From Paenibacillus sp. PastM-3 (GTDB lineage Bacteria; Bacillota; Bacilli; Paenibacillales; Paenibacillaceae): 64,000 nt of DNA. The stretch lies in NCBI RefSeq assembly GCF_029893965.1, contig NZ_JARXXP010000003.1, forward strand, positions 416,197-480,196. Direction: 5' to 3'. Shown here in pieces: positions 25,447 to 33,577 of this stretch. Below the pieces are notes generated by a model. That model worked only from the letters and a program-made list of their open reading frames with translations. It did no database searches and was not told the DNA's origin. The position numbers and the translations under genes were made by a program. Within the stretch, counting starts at the first letter, position 1, and each line of letters starts with the position of its first letter.

Positions 25447-26358
25447 TCAGGCTTCCGCCAGACTGGCCACTGTGTTCTTGAAGGTTTCAATAAACACCTC
25501 GGCTGCCTTGGACAGATAGCGTCCCCTCCGATAGGCGATAACCAGTGTACGGCTCGGCACCGGCTCAGCCAGCGGCAGATAGACCGGAACGAATTCACTC
25601 CGCGGGGCACGGGCGATAAAATGAGGCACCAGGGTAACCCCCATACCTGTGGCAACGAGGGACTGAATGGTCTCCATATTGTTGCTCTGAAAAACAATCT
25701 TCGGCTCAAAGCCGGCTTCCCGGCAGAGCTCCATCGTCATTTTGCGGAAGCCCTGGCCTTCTTTGAGTACAATAAAGGGCTCGTCCTTCAGTTCCTCTAG
25801 TGTAGTCCGGATGCCTTCAGCCTTGCGTGAGGCCAGCGGATGGTCCGGCGGTACGGCCAGGTCGATCCGCTCCTCCCCGAGCACCTCATAGGCCAGTGTC
25901 GGAATTTCCAGCGGAAGGGAGAGCAGGCTCAGGTCCGTCTGGCCGACGGCAGTCAGCTTTTCCAGGTTCATAGAGGAGTCCTCAAGGAGCGAAATTTCAA
26001 TATCCGCATAGTTCTGCTTAAACACCGGCAGGACATGAGGAAGAAGATGGGCACCGGTAATCGGCATACTGCCGACAACCACACGGCCGGTGCGCAGTTG
26101 TGATATATCCGACATCTCCTGGCGAAGCAGCTCCACCGCAGCTAAAATCGATTCCGCCTGTTCGACGAACCGTTCGCCGGCATGCGTCAGCTCCACTGAA
26201 CTCGTATTACGCTGGAACAGCATTACCCCGAGTTCCTTTTCCAGCTTGGACAGCTGCTGGCTGAGCGAGGGCTGGGCTACATGCAATTTCTCCGCGGCAC
26301 GCGAAAAGTTACGCTCCGCTGCGATTTGCAGCGCGTACTGCAATTGTCTTAATTCCAT
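25447..26358 (-). CDS. LysR-family transcriptional regulator
   Basis: A 303-residue regulator with the standard N-terminal HTH (MELRQLQYALQIAAERNFSRAAE..., AQPSLSQQLSKLEKELG) at residues 1-60 and a periplasmic-binding-like effector domain from about 90. The type is near CynR/CcpC/AlsR-like members but I cannot set the ligand. A 14-bp perfect palindrome ATACTTATAAGTAT sits 25-38 bases upstream of its start. The same CTTATAAG core recurs upstream of leuC, so leuCD are candidate targets. Confidence 0.88.
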   Translation of the reverse strand: MELRQLQYALQIAAERNFSRAAEKLHVAQPSLSQQLSKLEKELGVMLFQRNTSSVELTHAGERFVEQAESILAAVELLRQEMSDISQLRTGRVVVGSMPITGAHLLPHVLPVFKQNYADIEISLLEDSSMNLEKLTAVGQTDLSLLSLPLEIPTLAYEVLGEERIDLAVPPDHPLASRKAEGIRTTLEELKDEPFIVLKEGQGFRKMTMELCREAGFEPKIVFQSNNMETIQSLVATGMGVTLVPHFIARAPRSEFVPVYLPLAEPVPSRTLVIAYRRGRYLSKAAEVFIETFKNTVASLAEA

Positions 26359-26382
26359 AATCGTACCCCTTGTTTACTTATA

Positions 26383-26396
26383 ATACTTATAAGTAT
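26383..26396. promoter_or_regulatory. Palindromic operator upstream of the LysR gene
   Basis: ATACTTATAAGTAT is a perfect 14-bp palindrome with the T-N11-A outline typical of LysR sites. Probably autoregulatory. Confidence 0.5.
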
Positions 26397-26442
26397 AGCC
26401 TATAAGAGGTCTTTTTAATATAGCCTTGGGAGCTGAAGAAGC

Positions 26443-26466
26443 AAGAGAACCCCGAACGGGGCTCTT
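26443..26466 (-). terminator. Hairpin at the end of the 26465-27034 gene
   Basis: AAGAG-AA-CCCCG-AA-CGGGG-CTCTT overlaps the minus-strand stop codon. T-runs are short on both sides, so efficiency is uncertain. Confidence 0.55.
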
Positions 26467-27034
26467 ATTTTATTTCGGCCAGCGCTTTATCCATCTGCGA
26501 TTCGCTTTCTTTTACATTATCACTGCCGGCAGTCTCAACTCCGAGGAAAGTATTCTTGGTGTTTTGATAGAACGCGGAAGCGAAATCCTTAATTGGTTCC
26601 CCGTCAGTATGTTTGCCTTCAACTACAACAGCTTTGAAGAGATTGGTCAGCATGTACTCGGCATCCTCAATATGAGCCAGATAATTGCCGGCATTGTACT
26701 CCTCAACCACTTGCGATTCAAAGTCCGTCAGTTCTTCAGGAGAAGGGGAGTAGGCCTTGGCCAAAACCTCCACAGCATCAGCCTTCTGTGCAGAGTCAGT
26801 ATCCGATTGGGCGATCTGTTCGATAGCCGATTCCCAGCTCACGGACGGATTGCCGTCCGTCGGTTCACTAGCAGGAGTATCTGCAGCGGGTGCAGCCGTT
26901 CCCTGTACTTCCTGTGTAGCGGCAGGAGATGCCTGGTCAGCCGGTTCATTTCTTGCTGCTATCTGTCCGACGATGCTGCCCAGTACAACTACCGCTACCC
27001 AGAACAGCCAGTGCTTATAAAATGGTTTTTTCAT
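26465..27034 (-). CDS. Membrane-anchored hypothetical protein
   Basis: A 189-residue protein: basic start (KKPFYKH), one transmembrane segment at about 9-24 (WLFWVAVVVLGSIVGQIA), then a low-complexity Ala/Pro/Thr linker (about 30-65) and an acidic helical outside domain with no family I know. I chose the ATG at 27034, which has GGAGAGAG upstream; a longer in-frame start at 27112 lacks one. It lies between the LysR gene and leuC on the opposite strand from leuC. Confidence 0.7.
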   Translation of the reverse strand: MKKPFYKHWLFWVAVVVLGSIVGQIAARNEPADQASPAATQEVQGTAAPAADTPASEPTDGNPSVSWESAIEQIAQSDTDSAQKADAVEVLAKAYSPSPEELTDFESQVVEEYNAGNYLAHIEDAEYMLTNLFKAVVVEGKHTDGEPIKDFASAFYQNTKNTFLGVETAGSDNVKESESQMDKALAEIK

Positions 27035-27120
27035 TACTCTCTCTCCTGTGTCTAGTATTTTTGAAAATGATTTTATCAGAATTCGGAGTGAATTCAAAAA
27101 TACATACCCCATTAATGCTG

Positions 27121-27128
27121 CTTATAAG
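27121..27128. promoter_or_regulatory. CTTATAAG dyad upstream of leuCD
   Basis: GCTTATAAGC at 27120-27129 shares its core with the palindrome in front of the LysR gene, 126 bases before the leuC start. Candidate LysR site controlling leuCD. Confidence 0.4.
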
Positions 27129-27254
27129 CGCAGGCTATTACTTTTATAGAAATCATATCTTGGAATTATAAACACGGCGATGTTATATTTAGAGCATTCA
27201 AGAGAGACTCCACACTCTCTTCCAAATGAACGATTCTACTAATGAGGTGAAATC

Positions 27255-28679
27255 ATGAGCAACAAGACAATGTTTGAGAAAATCTGGGACAATCACGTTA
27301 TTCATTCTGAGGAAGGCAAGCCGAGCATCATTTATATCGATCTGCATCTGGTGCACGAGGTTACTTCCCCGCAGGCTTTTGAAGGACTCCGTCTGAGTGG
27401 CCGCAAGGTGCGCCGTCCGGAGCTTACTTTTGCAACAATGGACCACAACGTTCCGACCAAGGACCGTTTCAATATTACGGACCCTATTTCCAAACAGCAG
27501 ATCGACACCCTGTCGCAGAACTGCCGAGATTTCGGAGTCAGACTGTTTGACCTGAATGACATTGACCAAGGGGTCGTACACGTTATGGGACCGGAAATCG
27601 GCCTGACCCATCCGGGCAAAACCATTGTCTGCGGCGACAGCCATACCTCCACGCACGGCGCTTTCGGCGCACTGGCCTTCGGGATCGGTACAAGTGAAGT
27701 TGAGCATGTGCTCGCTACCCAGTGTCTGCAGCAGTCCAAAGCCAAAACGATGGAAGTCCGCTTTACCGGCAAGCGCAATCCCGGCGTAACCGCCAAGGAT
27801 ATGATTCTCGGCGTTATCGCCAAATACGGCACGGACTTTGCAACCGGATATGTTATTGAGTACACCGGCGAAGCGATCCGCGAGTTGTCGATGGAAGAAC
27901 GCATGACGGTCTGCAACATGTCGATCGAGGGCGGAGCGAGAGCGGGTCTGATTGCTCCGGACGATACTACCTTTGAATATCTGCGCGGCCGTGAATACGT
28001 ACCGCAAGGTGAAGCTTTTGACGCTGCTGTTGCTTCATGGAGAACACTGGTGAGCGATGAAGGCGCACAATATGACACTGTTGTTGAGTTCGATGTGGAA
28101 ACATTGATCCCGCAGGTAACCTGGGGAACAAGCCCGGGTATGGGTACAGACATCAACTCCAGTGTGCCTAATCCGGCGGATTTCACTACTGAAAATGAAC
28201 GTAAAGCTGCTGAAAAAGCGCTTGAATATATGGATTTGACTCCAGGCACCCCGATGTCCGAAATCGGCATCGACTATGTGTTTATCGGCTCCTGCACCAA
28301 CGGCCGGATTGAGGACCTGCGCGCTGCTGCACAGGTAGCCAGAGGCCACAAGGTATCGGACAAAGTTACTGCGATTGTAGTTCCAGGCTCCGGACGCGTT
28401 AAAATGCAGGCGGAGAAGGAAGGGCTTGACAAAGTATTCACCGAAGCGGGCTTTGAGTGGCGCGAAGCAGGCTGCAGTATGTGCCTGGCGATGAACCCTG
28501 ACGTTCTTCAGCCCGGACAGCGCTGTGCCTCGACTTCGAACCGCAACTTTGAAGGACGCCAGGGACGCGGCGGACGCACGCATCTGGTATCCCCGGCAAT
28601 GGCGGCTGCCGCTGCCATCAAAGGCCGGTTCACTGATGTCCGTGACTGGAATTACAAGACGGAAGCCGTCAACGCATAG
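27255..28679 (+). CDS. leuC: 3-isopropylmalate dehydratase large subunit
   Basis: Aconitase-family subunit that isomerises 2- to 3-isopropylmalate in leucine synthesis. [4Fe-4S] ligands are seen in GSCTNGR near residue 346 and [10 protein letters not shown] near 409-412. [14 protein letters not shown] near 127 and [12 protein letters not shown] near 430 are further family marks. Length 474 fits. GAGGTGAAATC precedes the ATG. leuD follows after 33 bases; no leuA or leuB lies in the window. Confidence 0.96.
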   Translation: MSNKTMFEKIWDNHVIHSEEGKPSIIYIDLHLVHEVTSPQAFEGLRLSGRKVRRPELTFATMDHNVPTKDRFNITDPISKQQIDTLSQNCRDFGVRLFDLNDIDQGVVHVMGPEIGLTHPGKTIVCGDSHTSTHGAFGALAFGIGTSEVEHVLATQCLQQSKAKTMEVRFTGKRNPGVTAKDMILGVIAKYGTDFATGYVIEYTGEAIRELSMEERMTVCNMSIEGGARAGLIAPDDTTFEYLRGREYVPQGEAFDAAVASWRTLVSDEGAQYDTVVEFDVETLIPQVTWGTSPGMGTDINSSVPNPADFTTENERKAAEKALEYMDLTPGTPMSEIGIDYVFIGSCTNGRIEDLRAAAQVARGHKVSDKVTAIVVPGSGRVKMQAEKEGLDKVFTEAGFEWREAGCSMCLAMNPDVLQPGQRCASTSNRNFEGRQGRGGRTHLVSPAMAAAAAIKGRFTDVRDWNYKTEAVNA

Positions 28680-28712
28680 AAACTTTGAGAGAGAGCGGGA
28701 GGAAATAACACT

Positions 28713-29318
28713 ATGGAAGCTTTTAAACAATTAAACGGAATCGTTGCCCCGGTTGACCGGGTAAATGTTGATACAGATGCTATTATCCCTAAGCAGTTCC
28801 TGAAGCGGATCGAACGGACCGGGTTCGGACAGTTCCTGTTCTATGAATGGCGTTTTGACGAGGCGGGAAATGACAATCCTGCTTTTGAGATGAACAAGCC
28901 GCGATACGAGGGAGCATCTGTGCTGATCTCCCGGGCCAACTTCGGCTGCGGCTCCTCCCGGGAGCACGCTCCATGGGCGATTATGGACTACGGCTTCAGA
29001 GTGGTAATTGCACCTTCCTACGCCGACATTTTCTATAATAACTGCTTCAAGAACGGTATCCTGCCGATCAAGCTGTCTGAGGCTCAGGTTGATGATCTCT
29101 TTAACCGTACAGCTGAGCATGAGGGGTATAAGCTGAATGTAGATCTGGAAAATAAAACGCTGAGCGATGATTACGGGCTGATCATCAGCTTTGAGCTGGA
29201 TGAGCACCGCCGCCAGTTCCTGCTGCAGGGTCTGGATGACATCGGACTGACCCTTAAGCACGCCGACGAAATCGCTGCTTATGAAGAACGCCATGCTGCC
29301 AAGCTTTTCGCCAGATAA
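28713..29318 (+). CDS. leuD: 3-isopropylmalate dehydratase small subunit
   Basis: Swivelling small subunit that completes the LeuCD enzyme. [22 protein letters not shown] near residues 18-40 and [14 protein letters not shown] near 75-88 are diagnostic. 201 residues, usual length. It is preceded by a GGGAGGAAATAAC site and forms an operon with leuC, ending at the 29356 terminator. Confidence 0.96.
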   Translation: MEAFKQLNGIVAPVDRVNVDTDAIIPKQFLKRIERTGFGQFLFYEWRFDEAGNDNPAFEMNKPRYEGASVLISRANFGCGSSREHAPWAIMDYGFRVVIAPSYADIFYNNCFKNGILPIKLSEAQVDDLFNRTAEHEGYKLNVDLENKTLSDDYGLIISFELDEHRRQFLLQGLDDIGLTLKHADEIAAYEERHAAKLFAR

Positions 29319-29355
29319 GGACAGTATAATCCGTTAACTTTACAAATTTTACACA

Positions 29356-29394
29356 AAACTTCTATTTCCGTGTACCGGAGATAGAAGTTTTTTT
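29356..29394 (+). terminator. Terminator after leuCD
   Basis: Stem AAACTTCTAT-TTCCG / CGGA-GATAGAAGTTT with a short loop and seven T. A TATAAT directly after it (29397-29402) may belong to the next promoter. Confidence 0.9.
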
Positions 29395-29508
29395 GCTATA
29401 ATCGATATATTAATTGCCTGCACAGGCAACTTTTGGGGATTTCTGTCGTCTATAGCTTATCTGTGTGTTAGTAGTAGTGTCTATTATTTGCCAAAGGGAG
29501 AGTACAGG

Positions 29509-31113
29509 ATGAGAAAAGCCGGACAACGGGTGTTATTACTATTGCTGCTGCTGCCGCTGCTTCTGCTGTCATTCGCGGCCCGGGAAGCCGCAGCAGCCGG
29601 AAGCGGTACAGGCAGGATTGTGATGGACAATCAGGAGCTTGCGCTCCCCCAGGGAATCAGCCTTGAAAACGTAAATGGAAGCGTTATGATTCCTATCCGG
29701 GTAGTAGTTGAGAACCTGGGCTTTGAGGTGCTGTGGGAACAAAAGACGAAGAAAGTAACGGTGCAGCAGGACGGAAAGACTGTTCAGCTGGCGGTGGGAA
29801 GTAAGACTGCTGAAGCTGACGGTGTAACCTTGTCACTAAATGCGGCACCCAAGCAGAACGGAGGAACGGTGCTAGTGCCGATCCGTTTTGTAAGCGAGCA
29901 GTTCGGGCTCAAGGTCGGTTGGGATAACAGCGACAAGACCGTCTATCTGAGCGGTGGACAGACGAGCGGTACTGCGCCTTCCGTTGACCCGCTCCCGGCA
30001 GCTACTGCAGCTCCGCAGCCTGCTGCTACGGCAACGCCTCAGCCTGCCGCCTCGCCAACGGCTGCACCCTCTCCAACAGCGGTGACAGGTCAGGACGATG
30101 ACATTGCGGGCGGGGTTAACGGCCCGGCATCTACTCCTGTTCCGGGAAGTGCCGGCACTGTGGCTACCACACCTCAGGTGCTGGGAGCGGTGTTCAGTGA
30201 GAACCGGCTGATTGTAGCTGCGGCAGGAGGCGCCAAGCCTGCTGTATCCAGACTCAGCGGTCCTGACCGGATCATCGTTGATTTTGCGGGCGCATCCTTT
30301 GCCTCTGATTTTGTCGGCAGCCTGCCAAGCGTTGCACCGAACGGAACGCCGCAGGGCAAGCTTGATGTCACCGGGTATCCGCTGGTTACGGAGGTAAGAT
30401 ATGCGCTGTTCAGCACGAGCCCCTCTACCGTCCGGTTCGTGATCCAGACCGTGGGCAGCCAGCCTTATCAGCTGAGCACCGACAGCAGTACAGGACTTGT
30501 AACGATTGATCTTAACACAGCAAACAGCGGAGGCACTCCTGCAGCCGGCACGGGGAGCTCTGGTAAACCTGTTGTCGTACTGGATGCCGGACACGGCGGC
30601 AAGCAGCCGGGGGCAGTGAGCCCGGGCGGCAAGCTCGAGAAGGATGTTAATTTTGCGGTAGCCAATAAAGTCGGTGCCCTGCTTGCCCAGGACGGCAAGG
30701 TAGAGGTTGTGTACACACGCACGACCGATCAGACCCTTGGTCTGCAGGACAGGGTTAATATTGCCGAGGCTGCCAAAGCCAATCTGTTCATTTCATTTCA
30801 TGGTAATTCACTGGATGTAACCTACCCAAACCGGGACAAGGTTAACGGCAGTGAAACCTATTATTCAAGAAGTGAGAGTCTGCCGCTGGCCCAGATTTTA
30901 CATAAGCATCTGGTAGCAGGGACCGGCTTTAAGGATAACGGTGTCCGGAGCAAGAGTCTCCACGTGACCCGTGAGACAAGCATGCCGGCAGTGCTGCTGG
31001 AGGTTGGGTATCTGACCAATCCCGGCAATGAAACGGCAATGTTCACTGAAACGCTGCAAAATAATCTGGCACGGGAAATTGTGGCCGGAATCTATGAATA
31101 TCTCGGATTATAA
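29509..31113 (+). CDS. N-acetylmuramoyl-L-alanine amidase with copper-amine-oxidase-like stalk and AMIN domain
   Basis: Secreted 534-residue cell-wall hydrolase. Order: signal peptide (1-30, Leu-rich core, AAREAAAAG cut), copper amine oxidase N-terminal-like fold (about 40-145), Pro/Ala/Thr linker (150-215), AMIN wall-targeting domain (225-345), Amidase_3 catalytic domain (357-534). Zinc/catalytic residues show as DAGHGG, the Glu in KLEKDVN, SFHGN and LLEVGYL. The ATG at 29509 follows AAAGGGAG. It is followed by a close paralogue, which indicates tandem duplication. Confidence 0.93.
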   Translation: MRKAGQRVLLLLLLLPLLLLSFAAREAAAAGSGTGRIVMDNQELALPQGISLENVNGSVMIPIRVVVENLGFEVLWEQKTKKVTVQQDGKTVQLAVGSKTAEADGVTLSLNAAPKQNGGTVLVPIRFVSEQFGLKVGWDNSDKTVYLSGGQTSGTAPSVDPLPAATAAPQPAATATPQPAASPTAAPSPTAVTGQDDDIAGGVNGPASTPVPGSAGTVATTPQVLGAVFSENRLIVAAAGGAKPAVSRLSGPDRIIVDFAGASFASDFVGSLPSVAPNGTPQGKLDVTGYPLVTEVRYALFSTSPSTVRFVIQTVGSQPYQLSTDSSTGLVTIDLNTANSGGTPAAGTGSSGKPVVVLDAGHGGKQPGAVSPGGKLEKDVNFAVANKVGALLAQDGKVEVVYTRTTDQTLGLQDRVNIAEAAKANLFISFHGNSLDVTYPNRDKVNGSETYYSRSESLPLAQILHKHLVAGTGFKDNGVRSKSLHVTRETSMPAVLLEVGYLTNPGNETAMFTETLQNNLAREIVAGIYEYLGL

Positions 31114-31275
31114 CCTTTGAAAAGGCTGAGGAAATGTGGGGGATGCGGATGTTTTCTGGAATTAATTCGCAACTTTTAAGCTGGATAGGCGTCTAATCAA
31201 TGTCGAAGGTTGTCAGTAGCCAGGTCATCACGAACGCCATTATCTGGCGGAATACTAGATTCTTAGAGGTGAAAG

Positions 31276-32718
31276 ATGAAGAAATTTGCTTTTACACTGT
31301 TGTTGATGCTCTTTGTACTGGTGTTGCCGGAGCATGGACAGGCTGCCGCCGCGAACAACAAGATTTTTCTTGACGGAAAGGAACTGACTGCAGGTCAGAG
31401 CGCTCCGGTCGAGAATGTGGGCGGATCCGTGATGGTGCCGCTGAGAATGATCTCCGAGAATCTCGGCTACAAAGTAGACTGGGATCAGGCCAGTAAGACG
31501 GTCACGATCGGGCAGACAGGCACTACAATGAAGCTGGTTGTAGATCAGACCGCTGCTTCCGTTAATGACAAAACCGTAGTGCTCACTAATGCGCCTTTGA
31601 ACCGGAACGGGACTACACTGGTGCCTATCCGGTTTATCAGCGAACAGTTCGGGCTGACTGTCAGCTGGGACAACGATCAAAAGATTGTAACTCTTATTAC
31701 CCCCGAAACCGGCGGGAATAACACAGGCTCAGGGGGCGGAGCCGCTGACGGCGGGTCGACCGTAGTGGTACCTCCGGCAGAGCCGGCAAAGAACCTGACA
31801 ATGGTGAACGGTATCAGCTTCAATGAAAACCGGCTGACGATTGCCATGGAGGGAAATGCGGTACCTAAGGTATCCAAGGTAAGCGGACCGGACCGGGTCG
31901 TAATTGATCTGGAGAATGCCACATTCTCTGATCTGTTCGGAACCGGGCAGGTGCTGAATCCGGATCTCAGCGGCAGTCTTGCCGTAACGGGTTATCCGGA
32001 TGTGACCTCAATCCGCTACTCCCTGTACAGTACCAGTCCTTACACGGTACGTTTTGTAATTGATACGACCAGTGCCAAGAATTATTCCGTTGAGGTTTCA
32101 GGCGATACCTCAAGGCTGGTTGTTATTGATCTGAATGCAGTCAGCACAGACAATCCGTCAACCCAGCCAGGCAACAACGGCCGGAAGCTGGTTGTGCTGG
32201 ATGCCGGCCACGGAGCCAAGGATTCAGGGGCTGTAGGCGTGACAGGGAAATACGAAAAGAATTTTAATCTGGCTATTGTACTAAAAGCAGCGGAGCTGCT
32301 CAAAAAAGAAAATAACATTGATGTTGTGCTGACCCGCAGCGATGATACCTTCCTTGAGCTGAAGGACCGGGCGGCGATGGCCAATAACCTTAACGCGGAT
32401 CTGTTTATTTCCGTGCATGCGAACAGCAGCGGCTCATCTGCCGCAAGCGGTACAGAAACGTACTACCAGCGGGATTCCAGCAAGTCGCTGGCAAATGTAA
32501 TGCACAAGTATCTTGTGCAGGCCACCGGACTGAGCAACCGCGGGGTGCGTTACGGCAATTTCCATGTTATCCGTGAAACCAAAATGCCTGCGGTTCTCCT
32601 CGAGGTTGGCTATCTCAGCAACAAAGGCGATGAGGCACTGCTGTTCACAGAAAGTTTGCAGAATAAGGTGGCAGCAGGCATAGTCAGCGGAATCAAGGAA
32701 TATCTGGGATTGAAATAG
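31276..32718 (+). CDS. N-acetylmuramoyl-L-alanine amidase, tandem paralogue
   Basis: A 480-residue secreted amidase with the same order: signal peptide (1-24), copper-amine-oxidase-like stalk (32-140), short Gly/Ser/Pro linker, AMIN (175-285) and Amidase_3 (305-480) with DAGHGAKDSG, KYEKNFN, SVHANSS and LLEVGYL. The linker is shorter than in the first copy and catalytic domains differ clearly, so the duplication is old. Start ATG 31276 after GAGGTGAAAG. It probably splits peptide stems from glycan strands in growth or sporulation. Confidence 0.93.
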   Translation: MKKFAFTLLLMLFVLVLPEHGQAAAANNKIFLDGKELTAGQSAPVENVGGSVMVPLRMISENLGYKVDWDQASKTVTIGQTGTTMKLVVDQTAASVNDKTVVLTNAPLNRNGTTLVPIRFISEQFGLTVSWDNDQKIVTLITPETGGNNTGSGGGAADGGSTVVVPPAEPAKNLTMVNGISFNENRLTIAMEGNAVPKVSKVSGPDRVVIDLENATFSDLFGTGQVLNPDLSGSLAVTGYPDVTSIRYSLYSTSPYTVRFVIDTTSAKNYSVEVSGDTSRLVVIDLNAVSTDNPSTQPGNNGRKLVVLDAGHGAKDSGAVGVTGKYEKNFNLAIVLKAAELLKKENNIDVVLTRSDDTFLELKDRAAMANNLNADLFISVHANSSGSSAASGTETYYQRDSSKSLANVMHKYLVQATGLSNRGVRYGNFHVIRETKMPAVLLEVGYLSNKGDEALLFTESLQNKVAAGIVSGIKEYLGLK

Positions 32719-32828
32719 CAGCCACGCGGCAGATAAGGGCCGCAAAGTCTTGTCTGGCCTCTGCAAGGGCGGTCTGACCAGGCTTTGCCTTCCTGTCTGC
32801 CCATATTCATCTATAGGGGGTAATGTTG

Positions 32829-33497
32829 ATGAACAAAAAATTAACGTATGCAGCAGTTTCTGCTGTACTTCTGATGCTAATTGCCGGCTGCGGGGATAAA
32901 CCGACTGCGGCTCCGGCTGCCGAAGCAGCGCAGAACAACACTGCAGCGGTAAGCGGAGCTGGAGGGAACGCCGGAGAAACACCGGATAACGGGGCTGACA
33001 ACAGCGGCGGAGAAATCGTGGCGCCGTCTACTGCTCCTCAGGCGGAACAAAGCCCGACTGCGGCTGCAACAGCTGAACCGGCCCAGCCGCAGAAGCAGAG
33101 CCAGAGCATTGAGGTATATTACACCGACCCTCAGCAGATGGATCTGGTTACAGGCGCCGCAACAATCAGCTTTGCAAATGATACAGAGAAATATACCGAA
33201 AGCTTCAAGGCGCTGCAGACCAGCAGCAATGCGGAGCAGGTGTCGCTATGGGGCGGCATGGAGCTGAAATCGCTTGAGTTCAAGGACGGTCAGGTCACTC
33301 TGGATATTCATAAGCCGGATGAAGCGCAGCTGGGCGCCGGCGGCGAAGCGATGGCGATCAGTGCCCTTGCGAAGACGTTCTTCCAATTCGCGGATGTGAA
33401 GGCTGTCGAGCTTCTGGTTGACGGTGAGCAGGTGGAAAGCCTGATGGGACATGTCGATCTGGAACATCCCCTGACAAGAGAGAACAGCGGCCTGTAA
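32829..33497 (+). CDS. GerMN-domain lipoprotein
   Basis: A 222-residue lipoprotein: signal with lipobox LIAGC (Cys near 20), a long disordered Ala/Gln/Pro linker (25-95), then a GerMN domain (about 97-220) with VYYTDPQQMDLV, LTRENSG and two alpha/beta repeats. GerMN proteins act in spore cortex and wall assembly. I chose the ATG at 32829, eight bases after GGGGG; ATG at 32823 is possible. Its place after two amidases fits a wall role. Confidence 0.85.
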   Translation: MNKKLTYAAVSAVLLMLIAGCGDKPTAAPAAEAAQNNTAAVSGAGGNAGETPDNGADNSGGEIVAPSTAPQAEQSPTAAATAEPAQPQKQSQSIEVYYTDPQQMDLVTGAATISFANDTEKYTESFKALQTSSNAEQVSLWGGMELKSLEFKDGQVTLDIHKPDEAQLGAGGEAMAISALAKTFFQFADVKAVELLVDGEQVESLMGHVDLEHPLTRENSGL

Positions 33498-33577
33498 CCT
33501 CCGGTGCAGGAAACAAGACACAGGCCGGCGAATCACTAACGGAATCATATTTGGGATACAGAGAGGGGAATAACGCA

